Translations under genes and position numbers: made by a program
The notes under the pieces: model-generated
Database searches by the model: none
Seen by the model: only the letters and a program-made list of their open reading frames with translations
Told to the model about the DNA's origin: nothing
In this document: positions 8,999 through 17,993 of the stretch, one piece after another
Numbering within the stretch: the stretch's first letter is position 1
Layout of the letters: each line of letters begins with the position of its first letter
Assembly (NCBI RefSeq): GCF_000716435.1
Contig: NZ_JNWO01000001.1
Location: 372,001 to 436,000 of the forward strand
DNA from: Streptomyces xylophagus
GTDB taxonomy: Bacteria > Actinomycetota > Actinomycetes > Streptomycetales > Streptomycetaceae
Direction: 5' to 3'
DNA length: 64,000 nt

Positions 8999-9931
8999 AT
9001 GAGCCCCGCATCCGCACGCGCAGTGCGCTTCGACCAGTACGGCGACCGCGACGTCCTCCATGTCACCGAGGTGCCGATGCCCCAACCCACCGAGGGGGAA
9101 GTCCTCGTGGAGGTCCGAGCGGCCGGCATCAACCCCGGAGAGGCGGCCATCCGCGCGGGCGCGCTGCACGAGCGGTTCCCCGCGACCTTCCCGTCCGGCC
9201 AGGGCAGCGACCTCGCCGGCGTCGTCACCGCCCTCGGCGAGGACGTCACGGACTTCGGTGTTGGCGACGAGGTCCTCGGCTTCTCCTGGGGACGGTCCAG
9301 CCAGGCCACCCACGTCGCCGTACCGGCATCGCAGCTGATCCCCAAGCCGGACGCCCTGAGTTGGGAGGTGGCCGGCTCCCTCTACGTCGTGGGCTGCACC
9401 GCGTGGGCCGCCGTCGACGCGGTCGCCCCCAAGCCCGGCGAGACCGTCGCCGTCTCGGCCGCAGCGGGCGGTGTGGGCACCGTCGCCGTCCAACTCCTCG
9501 CCGTACGGGGCGCGCACGTGCTCGGCATCGCCTCGCCCGCCAATGCCGACTGGCTCACCGCCCATGGCGCGACGCCGGTTCCGTACGGCGACCACCTCGC
9601 CGAGGCGCTCACCGCGTCGGCGCCCGGCGGGATCGACGCCTTCATCGACCTCTTCGGCCCCGAGTACGTCCAACTCGCCGTGGATCTGGGCATTCCCCCG
9701 GACCGGATCGAGACGATCATCTCGTTCCAGAAGGCGCAGGAGCTCGGTACGAAGAGCGCGGGCAGCGGTGACGCCTCCACCCGCGAGGTCCTCACCGAGA
9801 TGGCCGACCTCGTGGCCTCCGGCCGTATCGAGATCCCCATCGCCGCCAGCTACCCGCTCGACCGCGTCCGCGACGCGTTCGCCGAACTCGAGCAGCGGCA
9901 CACGCGCGGGAAGATCGTGCTCATCCCCTGA
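8999..9931 (+). CDS. NADP-dependent quinone oxidoreductase-type MDR
   Basis: A 310-residue medium-chain reductase of the zinc-free quinone oxidoreductase group. The N-terminal GroES-like domain (about 1-125) is followed by a Rossmann domain with the AAAGGVGTVAVQLL nucleotide motif near residue 160. No structural zinc cysteines are visible. ATG at 8999 follows GAAGGAGA. It is probably co-transcribed with the MarR gene, which suggests reduction of quinones or enones that also serve as the MarR signal. It ends 18 bases from a convergent regulator. Confidence 0.88.
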   Translation: MSPASARAVRFDQYGDRDVLHVTEVPMPQPTEGEVLVEVRAAGINPGEAAIRAGALHERFPATFPSGQGSDLAGVVTALGEDVTDFGVGDEVLGFSWGRSSQATHVAVPASQLIPKPDALSWEVAGSLYVVGCTAWAAVDAVAPKPGETVAVSAAAGGVGTVAVQLLAVRGAHVLGIASPANADWLTAHGATPVPYGDHLAEALTASAPGGIDAFIDLFGPEYVQLAVDLGIPPDRIETIISFQKAQELGTKSAGSGDASTREVLTEMADLVASGRIEIPIAASYPLDRVRDAFAELEQRHTRGKIVLIP

Positions 9932-9949
9932 ACCCGAAGCGACCCGGCA

Positions 9950-10912
9950 TCACTTGCTGCCGCGGAGGGCCGACGTGGTCTTCCCGGTGCGCTCGCGGAG
10001 GAGCACCCGCAGGGTGTTGGGGTGTTCGTAGCCGACCTTCCTGGCGATGGTCTCCAGGGACAGGCCGGTGGTGCGCAGCAGATGGGAGGCGCGTTCGATT
10101 CTCAGGTCCTGGACGAACCGGATGGGTGACGTCCCGACCGTGCGCTGCACGGCACGCTGGAGGGTCCGCTCGCTGACGCCGATGGCCTTCGCCGCCTCGG
10201 GGATGCTGATGGGCTCGGCCAGATGCTCGCGGGTCCAGAGTTCGAAGGCCGCGACGGTGGGATCGTTCTGGGCCAGCGCACTGGGAATCGCGTACGCGGC
10301 CTGCGACGGGCGTTCGTCGACCACGAGATAGCGGGCGACCAGGTCGGCGAGCGCGGGGCTGCCCGCCCGGACGATCGCCAGCGCGAGATCGACATGGCCG
10401 AACGCCGCGCCGGCGGTGGTGATGCCCTCGCAGCTGATGACCATCTGGCTGTGATCCAGCGGGACTTTCGGATATCTGTTCCGGAACACCGGCGACAGCC
10501 ACCACGTCGTCGTGGCGCGCACCCCGTCCAGCACCCCCGCCTCGGCCAGGAGGAATGTCCCCGCGCACGCCGAGGCAATGGGCGTACCCCGGGCGCGAGT
10601 TCGGGCGACGAGGTCGCGGAGTGGACGGGACGCGTCGCCGCCGACATGGTCGAGCAGCTCGGAAGGGTCGCTCCCCGCGAGCGCCGGTACGACCAGGAGG
10701 TCCGCCGTCTCGGCGGCCTCGAGCGGCTCGGGCGCCACGACGAGCCCCGCCCCGGTCCGCACCTGCGGGGCAGGGCCGACCATCGTCACGTTCCAGGTGG
10801 GCGACGACTCATGGAGCTGCCCGCCCAGGGCGTTGGCGTTGCTCAGCACGTCGAGGACCGCCGAGAGCCCCGAGTCGAACACCCCGTCGTAGACGACGAC
10901 CGCTACTCGCAT
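9950..10912 (-). CDS. GlxA-type regulator (DJ-1/PfpI domain plus AraC HTH)
   Basis: A 320-residue transcription factor joining an N-terminal DJ-1/PfpI (class I glutamine amidotransferase-like) domain (about 1-175; IASACAGTFLLAEAGVLDG holds the nucleophile-elbow cysteine) to a C-terminal AraC DNA-binding domain (about 215-320) with two helix-turn-helices, ISIPEAAKAIGVSERTLQRAVQ and LSLETIARKVGYEHPNTLRV. ATG at 10912 matches the family N terminus (MRVAVVVYDG). Divergent from the monooxygenase-Ohr-methyltransferase group, whose regulator it may be. Confidence 0.88.
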   Translation of the reverse strand: MRVAVVVYDGVFDSGLSAVLDVLSNANALGGQLHESSPTWNVTMVGPAPQVRTGAGLVVAPEPLEAAETADLLVVPALAGSDPSELLDHVGGDASRPLRDLVARTRARGTPIASACAGTFLLAEAGVLDGVRATTTWWLSPVFRNRYPKVPLDHSQMVISCEGITTAGAAFGHVDLALAIVRAGSPALADLVARYLVVDERPSQAAYAIPSALAQNDPTVAAFELWTREHLAEPISIPEAAKAIGVSERTLQRAVQRTVGTSPIRFVQDLRIERASHLLRTTGLSLETIARKVGYEHPNTLRVLLRERTGKTTSALRGSK

Positions 10913-10984
10913 GGCGGGAACACTATCAACCGTGTCGTTTCTGCCGCTGATGTGATCACCAGCCGCCGCCATAGGTTCGTTGTG

Positions 10985-11000
10985 CGCCGGGAACCCGGCG
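10985..11000. promoter_or_regulatory. 16-base palindrome before the monooxygenase gene
   Basis: CGCCGGGAACCCGGCG is a perfect dyad ending 10 bases before the AAGGAG site of the monooxygenase gene. GGTTCGT occurs on both sides of it (10975-10981 and 11000-11006). It could be an operator for the divergent GlxA-type regulator or a 5' UTR hairpin. Confidence 0.35.
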
Positions 11001-11024
11001 GTTCGTACGCAAGGAGTGGTCACA

Positions 11025-11321
11025 GTGAAGGTCGGTCTGTTGGTACGCATCGAGGCCAAGCCGGAATACGCCGACGAGGTGGAGGCCATGCTGCGCGGCG
11101 CACAGGAGTTGGCCGAACAGGAAGAGGGCACGGTGACGTGGTTCGCGTTCCGTGAGAACGCCACCACCTTCGGAGTGTTCGACACCTTCGAGGACGAGCA
11201 GGGACGCCAGGCGCACCTGACGGGCCGGATCGCCGCCGCACTCGGGGAAGCCGCGCAGACGAAGCTCAGCGCACCGCCGGTGATCGCCCCGGTGGACCTG
11301 CTGGGGATCAAGGTCCCCTGA
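11025..11321 (+). CDS. Antibiotic biosynthesis monooxygenase (ABM) domain protein
   Basis: A 98-residue single-domain protein with the dimeric alpha+beta barrel pattern: KVGLLVRIEAKPEYADEVEAMLRGAQ, then EEGTVTWFAFRENATTFGVFDTFEDEQGRQAHL. ABM proteins include cofactor-free quinone-forming oxygenases and many stress-related members. GTG at 11025 lies 8 bases after AAGGAG. It precedes an Ohr peroxidase and a methyltransferase on the same strand, with gaps of about 65 bases, and is divergent from the GlxA-type regulator. A role in oxidising or detoxifying a small aromatic is possible but not shown. Confidence 0.8.
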   Translation: MKVGLLVRIEAKPEYADEVEAMLRGAQELAEQEEGTVTWFAFRENATTFGVFDTFEDEQGRQAHLTGRIAAALGEAAQTKLSAPPVIAPVDLLGIKVP

Positions 11322-11389
11322 GCCCCGTCCTCCCCCTGAACTCGGCACGTCAGAACAGCAGTTGAACGTCTAGGGAAGTGGTCGGAATC

Positions 11390-11806
11390 ATGAACGCTGT
11401 CTACACCGCCGTCGTCACCGCCAACGGCCGGGACGGCCGCGCCGCCAGCAGCGACGGACACCTCGATGTGCGCCTGGCGTTCCCGCCGGCGCTCGGCGGC
11501 GACGGCCAGGGCACCAACCCCGAGCAGCTCTTCGCGGCCGGCTACGCGGCCTGCTTCACCAGCACGCTCGGCGTGGCGGGCCGAGCGGCGAAGGTTGCCA
11601 CCGGTGAGATCTCGGTGACCGCCGAGATCGGCCTCGCCAAGGACGACACGGACGGCGGCTTCGCCCTCACCGCGCTGCTGCGTGTGAAACTCCCCGAGAG
11701 CCTGCGCAACGACACCGGCCGCAAGCTCGTCGAGCAGGCACACGCGGGCTGCCCGTACTCCAAGGCCACCCGCGGCAACATCCCCGTCGAACTCGTCGTG
11801 GAATAA
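11390..11806 (+). CDS. ohr: Organic hydroperoxide resistance protein (Ohr)
   Basis: A 138-residue thiol peroxidase of the Ohr branch of the OsmC family, which reduces organic hydroperoxides using lipoylated protein partners. The peroxidatic Cys is about residue 55 (GYAACFTSTL) and the resolving Cys about 121 (GCPYSKATRGN); the start MNAVYTAVVTANGRDGRA is typical. The ATG at 11390 fits family N termini; an in-frame GTG at 11378 is possible. No OhrR gene is adjacent, which is unusual, and the GlxA-type regulator upstream may take that role. Confidence 0.88.
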   Translation: MNAVYTAVVTANGRDGRAASSDGHLDVRLAFPPALGGDGQGTNPEQLFAAGYAACFTSTLGVAGRAAKVATGEISVTAEIGLAKDDTDGGFALTALLRVKLPESLRNDTGRKLVEQAHAGCPYSKATRGNIPVELVVE

Positions 11807-11828
11807 CAGCCGTTCGGACACATGAGGT

Positions 11829-11852
11829 GACGGCGGCCGGAGGGCCGCCGTC
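11829..11852 (+). terminator. GC-rich hairpin between ohr and methyltransferase
   Basis: GACGGCGGCC (11829-11838) and GGCCGCCGTC (11843-11852) pair perfectly around GGAG. No U-tract follows, as is normal for Streptomyces. It can terminate the ohr transcript or attenuate read-through, since the methyltransferase ribosome site begins about 5 bases later. Confidence 0.6.
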
Positions 11853-11869
11853 CACCTGAGGAGATCGAA

Positions 11870-12898
11870 TTGAACACTGCAAGAGAGCCGGCGGCGGCTC
11901 AGGACTACGAGCGCATGATGGGCATGGTCACGGGCTTCTGGGTCACCCAGACGGTCCGGGCCGCCGCGTTGTACAACCTCGCGGACCATCTCGCGGCCGG
12001 AACCGACACCGCCGAAGCGATCGCCGAGGCGGAATCCACCGACCCGGACGCGACCCGCCGCCTGCTGCGCACCTGCGCCTCCCTCGGCCTGATGACCTCC
12101 GAGGACGGACGGCACTTCACCTGCACATCCCTGCTGAGCACCCTGCGGCAGGACGACCCCCACTCGCTACGGCACTTCGCCATCTCCCAGTCCGCACCGG
12201 GCCACTGGCTGCCGTGGGGCAGGTTCCCCGAGGCCGTCCGAACGGGCCGGCACCAGGTCACCGCGGCCCATGGCGAGGCGAACATCTTCGAGTACTTCGC
12301 CCAACACCTCGACGAGGCGTCCTCGTTCACCGAGTCCATGAGCAACCTGTCACGCGACTCCGCCCGTGACATCGCCGCCGTGCTGGACACCAAGGGCGTC
12401 ACCCTCGCCCTGGACATCGGCGGAGCGGGCGGCGACGTCGTCCGGGCGATGATGCGGGCCAACCCCGAACTCGACGGCGGGGTCTTCGACCTGCCCCACA
12501 TCGTCCCCGCCGCGACCGAAGCCGCCAAGGCCGAAGGGTTGGACGGACGGTTCACCACCATCGGCGGCGACTTTTTCGAGTCGGTTCCACCGGCGGACCT
12601 CTACGTCCTCAAGTACATCCTGCACGACTGGGACGACGCCAACTGCGTCCGCATCCTGCGGAACTGCCGGGCACAACTGGTCGAGGGCGGCCGCATCGCC
12701 GTCGTCGATCACCTAGTCGGCGAGCCCGGCCAACCCGGACTCGCCCCCTTGATGGATATGAACATGCTCGGCATGACAGGCGGCAGGGAGCGCCAACTCG
12801 CCGAGTTCGACGCTCTGTTCACGGCAGCCGGCCTGCGCCGCGTCAACGTGTCCGAGGCCGGCGCCTTCGCCGTCATCGAGGCACAGCCCGCAACCTGA
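11870..12898 (+). CDS. SAM-dependent O-methyltransferase (family 2 type)
   Basis: A 342-residue methyltransferase resembling the plant-type/polyketide O-methyltransferases of actinomycetes. A winged-helix dimerisation domain (about 12-110) precedes the catalytic Rossmann domain, with the SAM motif ALDIGGAGGDVV (about 178), an acidic loop near GVFDLPHIVP and the active-site block YVLKYILHDWDDANCVRIL, whose His is the usual catalytic base. The TTG start at 11870 follows GAGGAGA. These enzymes methylate phenolic hydroxyls of secondary metabolites; here no biosynthetic cluster surrounds it, so the substrate is open. Confidence 0.85.
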   Translation: MNTAREPAAAQDYERMMGMVTGFWVTQTVRAAALYNLADHLAAGTDTAEAIAEAESTDPDATRRLLRTCASLGLMTSEDGRHFTCTSLLSTLRQDDPHSLRHFAISQSAPGHWLPWGRFPEAVRTGRHQVTAAHGEANIFEYFAQHLDEASSFTESMSNLSRDSARDIAAVLDTKGVTLALDIGGAGGDVVRAMMRANPELDGGVFDLPHIVPAATEAAKAEGLDGRFTTIGGDFFESVPPADLYVLKYILHDWDDANCVRILRNCRAQLVEGGRIAVVDHLVGEPGQPGLAPLMDMNMLGMTGGRERQLAEFDALFTAAGLRRVNVSEAGAFAVIEAQPAT

Positions 12899-12922
12899 CC
12901 CCCGATGGGGCGACTTGGCGTG

Positions 12923-14280
<1,358 letters not shown>

Positions 14281-14306
14281 CCTGAAAGAGAACCTACTAT
14301 GGGCGC

Positions 14307-15173
14307 ATGAGGATGCACAACGCCGACGAGACCTGCGGTATCGCCCAGGCCGCCGTGGTTCTGGGGGACTGGTGGAACGTTCTGGTGCTACGGGAGATCG
14401 CCCGCGGAAAGGTCCGCTTCGACGCGCTGGCCGCCGAGATCGGCCTGTCCCGCAACGTCCTCACCGAGCGCCTGGGCCGACTCGTCGCCCAGGGCGTCCT
14501 GCGCCGCAGCCTCTACCAGCGACGTCCGGTGCGTTACGAGTACGTGCTCACCGATGCCGGGCTCGCGCTGCTGCCCCTGCTCGCTGCGATGCAGGACTGG
14601 GGCGACCGGTGGATGCTGGGTGACGGCAGCCTCACGGCGACTGTGGCCGAGGACAGTGCCGAACACACCCGCGTGCACGCCCTGCCCGGCACCCGACTGC
14701 CCGCCGATCTTCAACTCCCCGGTACCCAGGGCGCGGACCTCCCCGTCGTCTCGCCGGACGCCGCCGCGACCGTGCTGTTCACCTACCCCGGCACGGGCAT
14801 CGACTGGGACGAACGGATCCCCGGCGTCACCGGCTGCACCCTGGAGAACCGGCTCTTCCGTGACGCCTGGCCCGATTTCCAGCGGGCGGGCGTGGACGTA
14901 CGCGGCATCAGCACCCAACTCCCGCACGAACAAGCGGAGTTCGCCCGCGCCGAGGACATCCCGTACCCCCTCCTCTCCGACGCCCACCACCAACTGGGCG
15001 CGGCCCTACGGCTGCCGACCTTCCGCGGCGCCGGCCGCCTGCGCCACAAACGCCTGATCCTGATCGTCGACGCCGAACGGGCCGTACGACACGCCCTGTT
15101 CCCGATCGACGACATCCCGCACGCCGTCACCCAGAGCCTGCGCCTGGCTGTGGACTGCGCCCGTACCGCTTGA
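14307..15173 (+). CDS. HxlR-type regulator fused to a peroxiredoxin-like domain
   Basis: A 288-residue two-domain protein. Residues 1-105 are an HxlR winged helix (GDWWNVLVLREIARGKVRFDALAAEIGLSRNVLTERLGRLVAQG, then a wing and VLTDAGLALLPLL). Its N-terminal Cys10 corresponds in position to the redox cysteine of HxlR sensors. Residues about 148-255 match a BCP/AhpC-type peroxiredoxin: TYPGTGIDWDERIPGVTGCT, with Cys177 in the GCT-x-E position of the peroxidatic cysteine, then FRD and ISTQLPHEQAEFA. Direct peroxide sensing, by Cys177 passing oxidation to the DNA-binding half, is inferred. It lies divergent from the enolase gene. Confidence 0.8.
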   Translation: MRMHNADETCGIAQAAVVLGDWWNVLVLREIARGKVRFDALAAEIGLSRNVLTERLGRLVAQGVLRRSLYQRRPVRYEYVLTDAGLALLPLLAAMQDWGDRWMLGDGSLTATVAEDSAEHTRVHALPGTRLPADLQLPGTQGADLPVVSPDAAATVLFTYPGTGIDWDERIPGVTGCTLENRLFRDAWPDFQRAGVDVRGISTQLPHEQAEFARAEDIPYPLLSDAHHQLGAALRLPTFRGAGRLRHKRLILIVDAERAVRHALFPIDDIPHAVTQSLRLAVDCARTA

Positions 15174-15301
15174 GGCGTGCCCGCAGTGGAAGTCGTACAC
15201 GGCCTGCTGCGTGATGGGGGGATGCTGGCGGGGTCTGGGCGACTGGTGGACCGTGGTATCGCGACCGTTCCGCCGCCATTGCGGATGGGTATCCAGTCCC
15301 C

Positions 15302-15329
15302 ACACCGAATACTGCACACCGAATACTGC
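15302..15329 (+). repeat. Exact 14-bp tandem duplication upstream of permease
   Basis: ACACCGAATACTGC occurs twice with no gap (15302-15315 and 15316-15329), ending 25 bases before the permease ribosome site. Each copy carries TACTGC, which could act as a -10-like hexamer. It may be a doubled regulator half-site or a recent slippage duplication. Confidence 0.7.
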
Positions 15330-15365
15330 CGCGCCCCCGTCCCCGCCCCGCTCCGGAGGCCCCAG

Positions 15366-16766
15366 TTGTCCCAGCCCGCCGAACCCCCCGAGCCCGAAAC
15401 CGTGGCCCCCACCCGGCACCCGGTCGACGAGGTCCTGCCACCCGCCCGGCTGGGACTCCTCGGTCTCCAGCACGTGCTGGTCATGTACACCGGCTGCGTC
15501 ACCGTCCCGCTCGTCTTCGGAGCGGCGGCCAAGCTCGACACCTCCACCATCGGCCTGCTCATCAACGCCGACCTGCTGGTCGCCGGCCTGGTGACACTCC
15601 TTCAGGCCCTCGGCATCGGCAAGCTGTTGGGCGTACGCCTCCCGGTCGTCGCGGGCGCCACCTTCACCGCCGTCACCCCGATGATCCTCATCGCGGGCGA
15701 GTACGGCATGCAGGCGGTCTACGGCTCGATGATCGCCGCCGGTGTCTTCGGACTGCTCGTCGCGGTGCCGTTCGCGCGGGCGGTGCGGTTCTTCCCGCCG
15801 TTGGTGAGCGGCTCGGTCATCACCGTCATCGGGCTGTCCCTCATCGGTGTCGCGGCCGGGCTGATCGCCGGACAGGACGCCACCGCCAAGGACTACGCGG
15901 CCCCCAGCCACCTCGCGCTCGCCGGCGGCATCGTGCTGCTCATCGTCCTCGTCAACCGCTTCACGAGTGGCTTCGTCGCCCAACTGGGCGTCCTGCTCGG
16001 CCTGGTGGTCGGTACGCTGATCGCGGTCCCCATGGGTCTGACGGACTTCTCCTCGGCGAAGGGCGCCGACTGGTTCGGCCTCGCCTCGCCCTTCCACTTC
16101 GGCGCCCCGCACTTCCCGGTCGCCGCCGTCATCTCCATGTGCGTCGTCATGCTGGTGACGTTCACCGAGTCGACCGCCGACATGCTCGCCGTCGGTGAGA
16201 TGACCGGACGCCCGCTCAGCAAGAACGACTTGGCGCGCGGCCTGGCCGTCGACGGCATCTCCGGCATCCTCGCCGGCATCATGAACGGCTTCCTGGACAC
16301 CGTCTTCGCCCAGAACGTAGGCCTGGTCGGCATGACCAAGGTCCGCAGCCGCTACGTCGCCGCAGTCGCCGGAGGCATCCTCGTGGCCCTCGCCCTCATC
16401 CCCAAGCTCGGCGAGATCGTCGCGTCCCTGCCGGGACCGGTGATCGGCGCGGCCGGACTGGTCATGTTCGCCACCGTTACCGCCGTCGGCATCAACACCC
16501 TGCGCAAGGTGGAGTTCGACGGCACCAACAACCTGCTCATCGTCGCCGTGTCCATCGGCGTCGGCATGCTGCCGGTCGCGGCCCCGACGATCTACCACGC
16601 CTTCCCGACCTGGGTGCAGATCATCGGCGGCAGCGCCATCACCAGCGCGACCGTCGCCGCGTTCCTGCTGAACCTGCTGTTCAATCACACGCCGGGGAGG
16701 AAGAAGGCGGAGTCGGGGGCGGAACCTGTGGGGGCGGCCGTTCCTGAGTCCGAGCCCGCGAACTGA
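15366..16766 (+). CDS. NCS2-family nucleobase:cation symporter (uracil/xanthine permease type)
   Basis: A 466-residue polytopic membrane protein of the nucleobase-ascorbate transporter family, with 13-14 predicted TM segments. Typical sites: LGLLGLQHVLVMYTGCVTVPLVFGAA at TM1, LGVRLPVVAGATFTAVTPM at TM3, the signature FTESTADMLAVGEMTGRPLSKNDLARGL, and GFLDTVFAQNVGLVGMTKVRSRYV with the conserved QN-G. I choose TTG at 15366 because GGAGG ends 6 bases before it; the open frame upstream is not family-like. The substrate is most likely a purine such as xanthine or urate. No purine catabolic gene adjoins, and the hydantoinase operon lies over 20 kb away. Confidence 0.88.
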   Translation: MSQPAEPPEPETVAPTRHPVDEVLPPARLGLLGLQHVLVMYTGCVTVPLVFGAAAKLDTSTIGLLINADLLVAGLVTLLQALGIGKLLGVRLPVVAGATFTAVTPMILIAGEYGMQAVYGSMIAAGVFGLLVAVPFARAVRFFPPLVSGSVITVIGLSLIGVAAGLIAGQDATAKDYAAPSHLALAGGIVLLIVLVNRFTSGFVAQLGVLLGLVVGTLIAVPMGLTDFSSAKGADWFGLASPFHFGAPHFPVAAVISMCVVMLVTFTESTADMLAVGEMTGRPLSKNDLARGLAVDGISGILAGIMNGFLDTVFAQNVGLVGMTKVRSRYVAAVAGGILVALALIPKLGEIVASLPGPVIGAAGLVMFATVTAVGINTLRKVEFDGTNNLLIVAVSIGVGMLPVAAPTIYHAFPTWVQIIGGSAITSATVAAFLLNLLFNHTPGRKKAESGAEPVGAAVPESEPAN

Positions 16767-16953
16767 GACCGCTGCGGCGGACCGGTGCGCAGGTGCCCCG
16801 CGAACGCGCCCCTTTCCCCGGTGCGGTGATTGGTACCCCGGACTCCAACACCGTCGCACCAGATCTGCGTTGCCCCCGCCCTCCTCGTGCAGGAGCACGA
16901 CGTGCACGACCGGGCGTCCCGTCCCGCGGCGCGGACCTCTGAAGAGGCGGCCG

Positions 16954-17730
16954 CTACTCGAATCCCCCGTTGCTCATGAGGAGTTGGCCGTTGATCCACT
17001 GACCTTCCGGCGAGCAGAGGAAGTCGACCAGGTGCGCGGTGTCCTGCGGGGTGCCGAGGCGGTTGAGCGGGGTCCGGCGGAGTACCTGCGCTCGACCGTC
17101 GTCGGTCATCCAACCGGTGTCCACCGGGCCAGGGTTGATGACGTTGGCGGTGACGCCGAGGTGGGCGAACTCGTGGGCGGCGGCCAGGGTGATGCGGTCC
17201 AGGGCGCCCTTGCTCGCGCCGTAGGGGAGGTTGTCGACGGTGTGGTCGCTGGTGAGGGCGATGATCCGGCCGCTGCCCGGGGTGGCGGCGAACCGTCGGC
17301 CGTACTCGCGGATCAGCAGCCAGGTGGCGCGCGCGTTGACCGCGAAGTGCCGGTCGAAGCTTTCGAGTGTGGTGTCGAGCAGGCCCGAGTCGACCGACTC
17401 GCAGTGGCACATCACGAGGGCGGTGACGTTGCCCAGGCCGTGTTCGACCTCGTCGAAGACACGGGCAGGAGTGTCCGGGTCGGCGAGGTCCGCTTCGATC
17501 GCCTGGGTGGCGGCGCCGTGTTCCGTGAGGGCGTCGGTGATCGCGGCGGTCGCGCCGGGCTCGGGGCCCCAGGCCATGCGCTCGTCGTAGGGCGTCCAGT
17601 AGGTGAGGGCGATGTCCCAGCCGGAGGCCGCCAACCGCCGGGCGATACCCGCACCGATGCCGACGGTCCGTCCAGTTCCGGTGATCAGCGCGAGGGGGCG
17701 GGCAGGCGGGTGGGCGGCGCTCGTCGTCAT
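16954..17730 (-). CDS. Short-chain dehydrogenase/reductase (FabG-like)
   Basis: A 258-residue SDR. The cofactor loop is TGTGRTVGIGAG, extended by three residues relative to TGxxxGxG as in enoyl-reductase-like members. The catalytic Tyr/Lys are in YGASKGALD, an active-site Ser is in ALTSDHT, and the usual NNAG is replaced by CHCES. The C terminus is the normal INPGPVDTGWM ... LLMSNGGFE. ATG at 17730. The altered NNAG position and the long glycine loop make substrate prediction unsafe. It shares a roughly 260-base divergent promoter region with the LacI gene. Confidence 0.85.
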   Translation of the reverse strand: MTTSAAHPPARPLALITGTGRTVGIGAGIARRLAASGWDIALTYWTPYDERMAWGPEPGATAAITDALTEHGAATQAIEADLADPDTPARVFDEVEHGLGNVTALVMCHCESVDSGLLDTTLESFDRHFAVNARATWLLIREYGRRFAATPGSGRIIALTSDHTVDNLPYGASKGALDRITLAAAHEFAHLGVTANVINPGPVDTGWMTDDGRAQVLRRTPLNRLGTPQDTAHLVDFLCSPEGQWINGQLLMSNGGFE

Positions 17731-17883
17731 GGTCCGGGATCGTCCATGACGGGGGCCGGATCGGGCAACTGCCTTTTCTGCGGGGCGTCGTGGCTGTGCG
17801 AGACGCGCCGAAGCATCCCTGTGCCGAGCCAGGTCCGACACCGCACCCGCAGCCGCGCACACCGGAATTTCACAGCTCAGGCC

Positions 17884-17929
17884 GTCCGGAGTATCGGACA
17901 CCCCGCATGTCCACTGTTACGATTCAGTG
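17884..17929 (+). promoter_or_regulatory. Probable promoter and autoregulatory site of the glycan-cluster LacI gene
   Basis: CGGACA (17895-17900) and TACGAT (17918-17923) are spaced 17 bases apart. The -10 region sits inside the inverted repeat CACTG (17912-17916) / CAGTG (17925-17929), and the -35 overlaps another dyad, GTCCG (17884-17888) / CGGAC (17895-17899). This layout suits repression of the LacI gene by its own product. Prediction by eye. Confidence 0.4.
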
Positions 17930-17993
17930 AAGCCCGCTACTCAGTCGGACGCCCCCGTACAGGCTTGTCCAAGATCTTCCACAGGAGGCTCCC

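Noticed and set aside
15006..16907. A long minus-strand frame opposite the nucleobase permease
   Set aside because: Composition is Asp/Glu/Gly/Arg repeats produced by antisense reading of a GC-rich membrane protein gene; the plus-strand permease explains the region.
16767..16953. Possible gene remnant between the permease and the SDR
   Set aside because: Cys/Arg-rich readings occur only as frame shadows; no start with a ribosome site and no recognisable motif.
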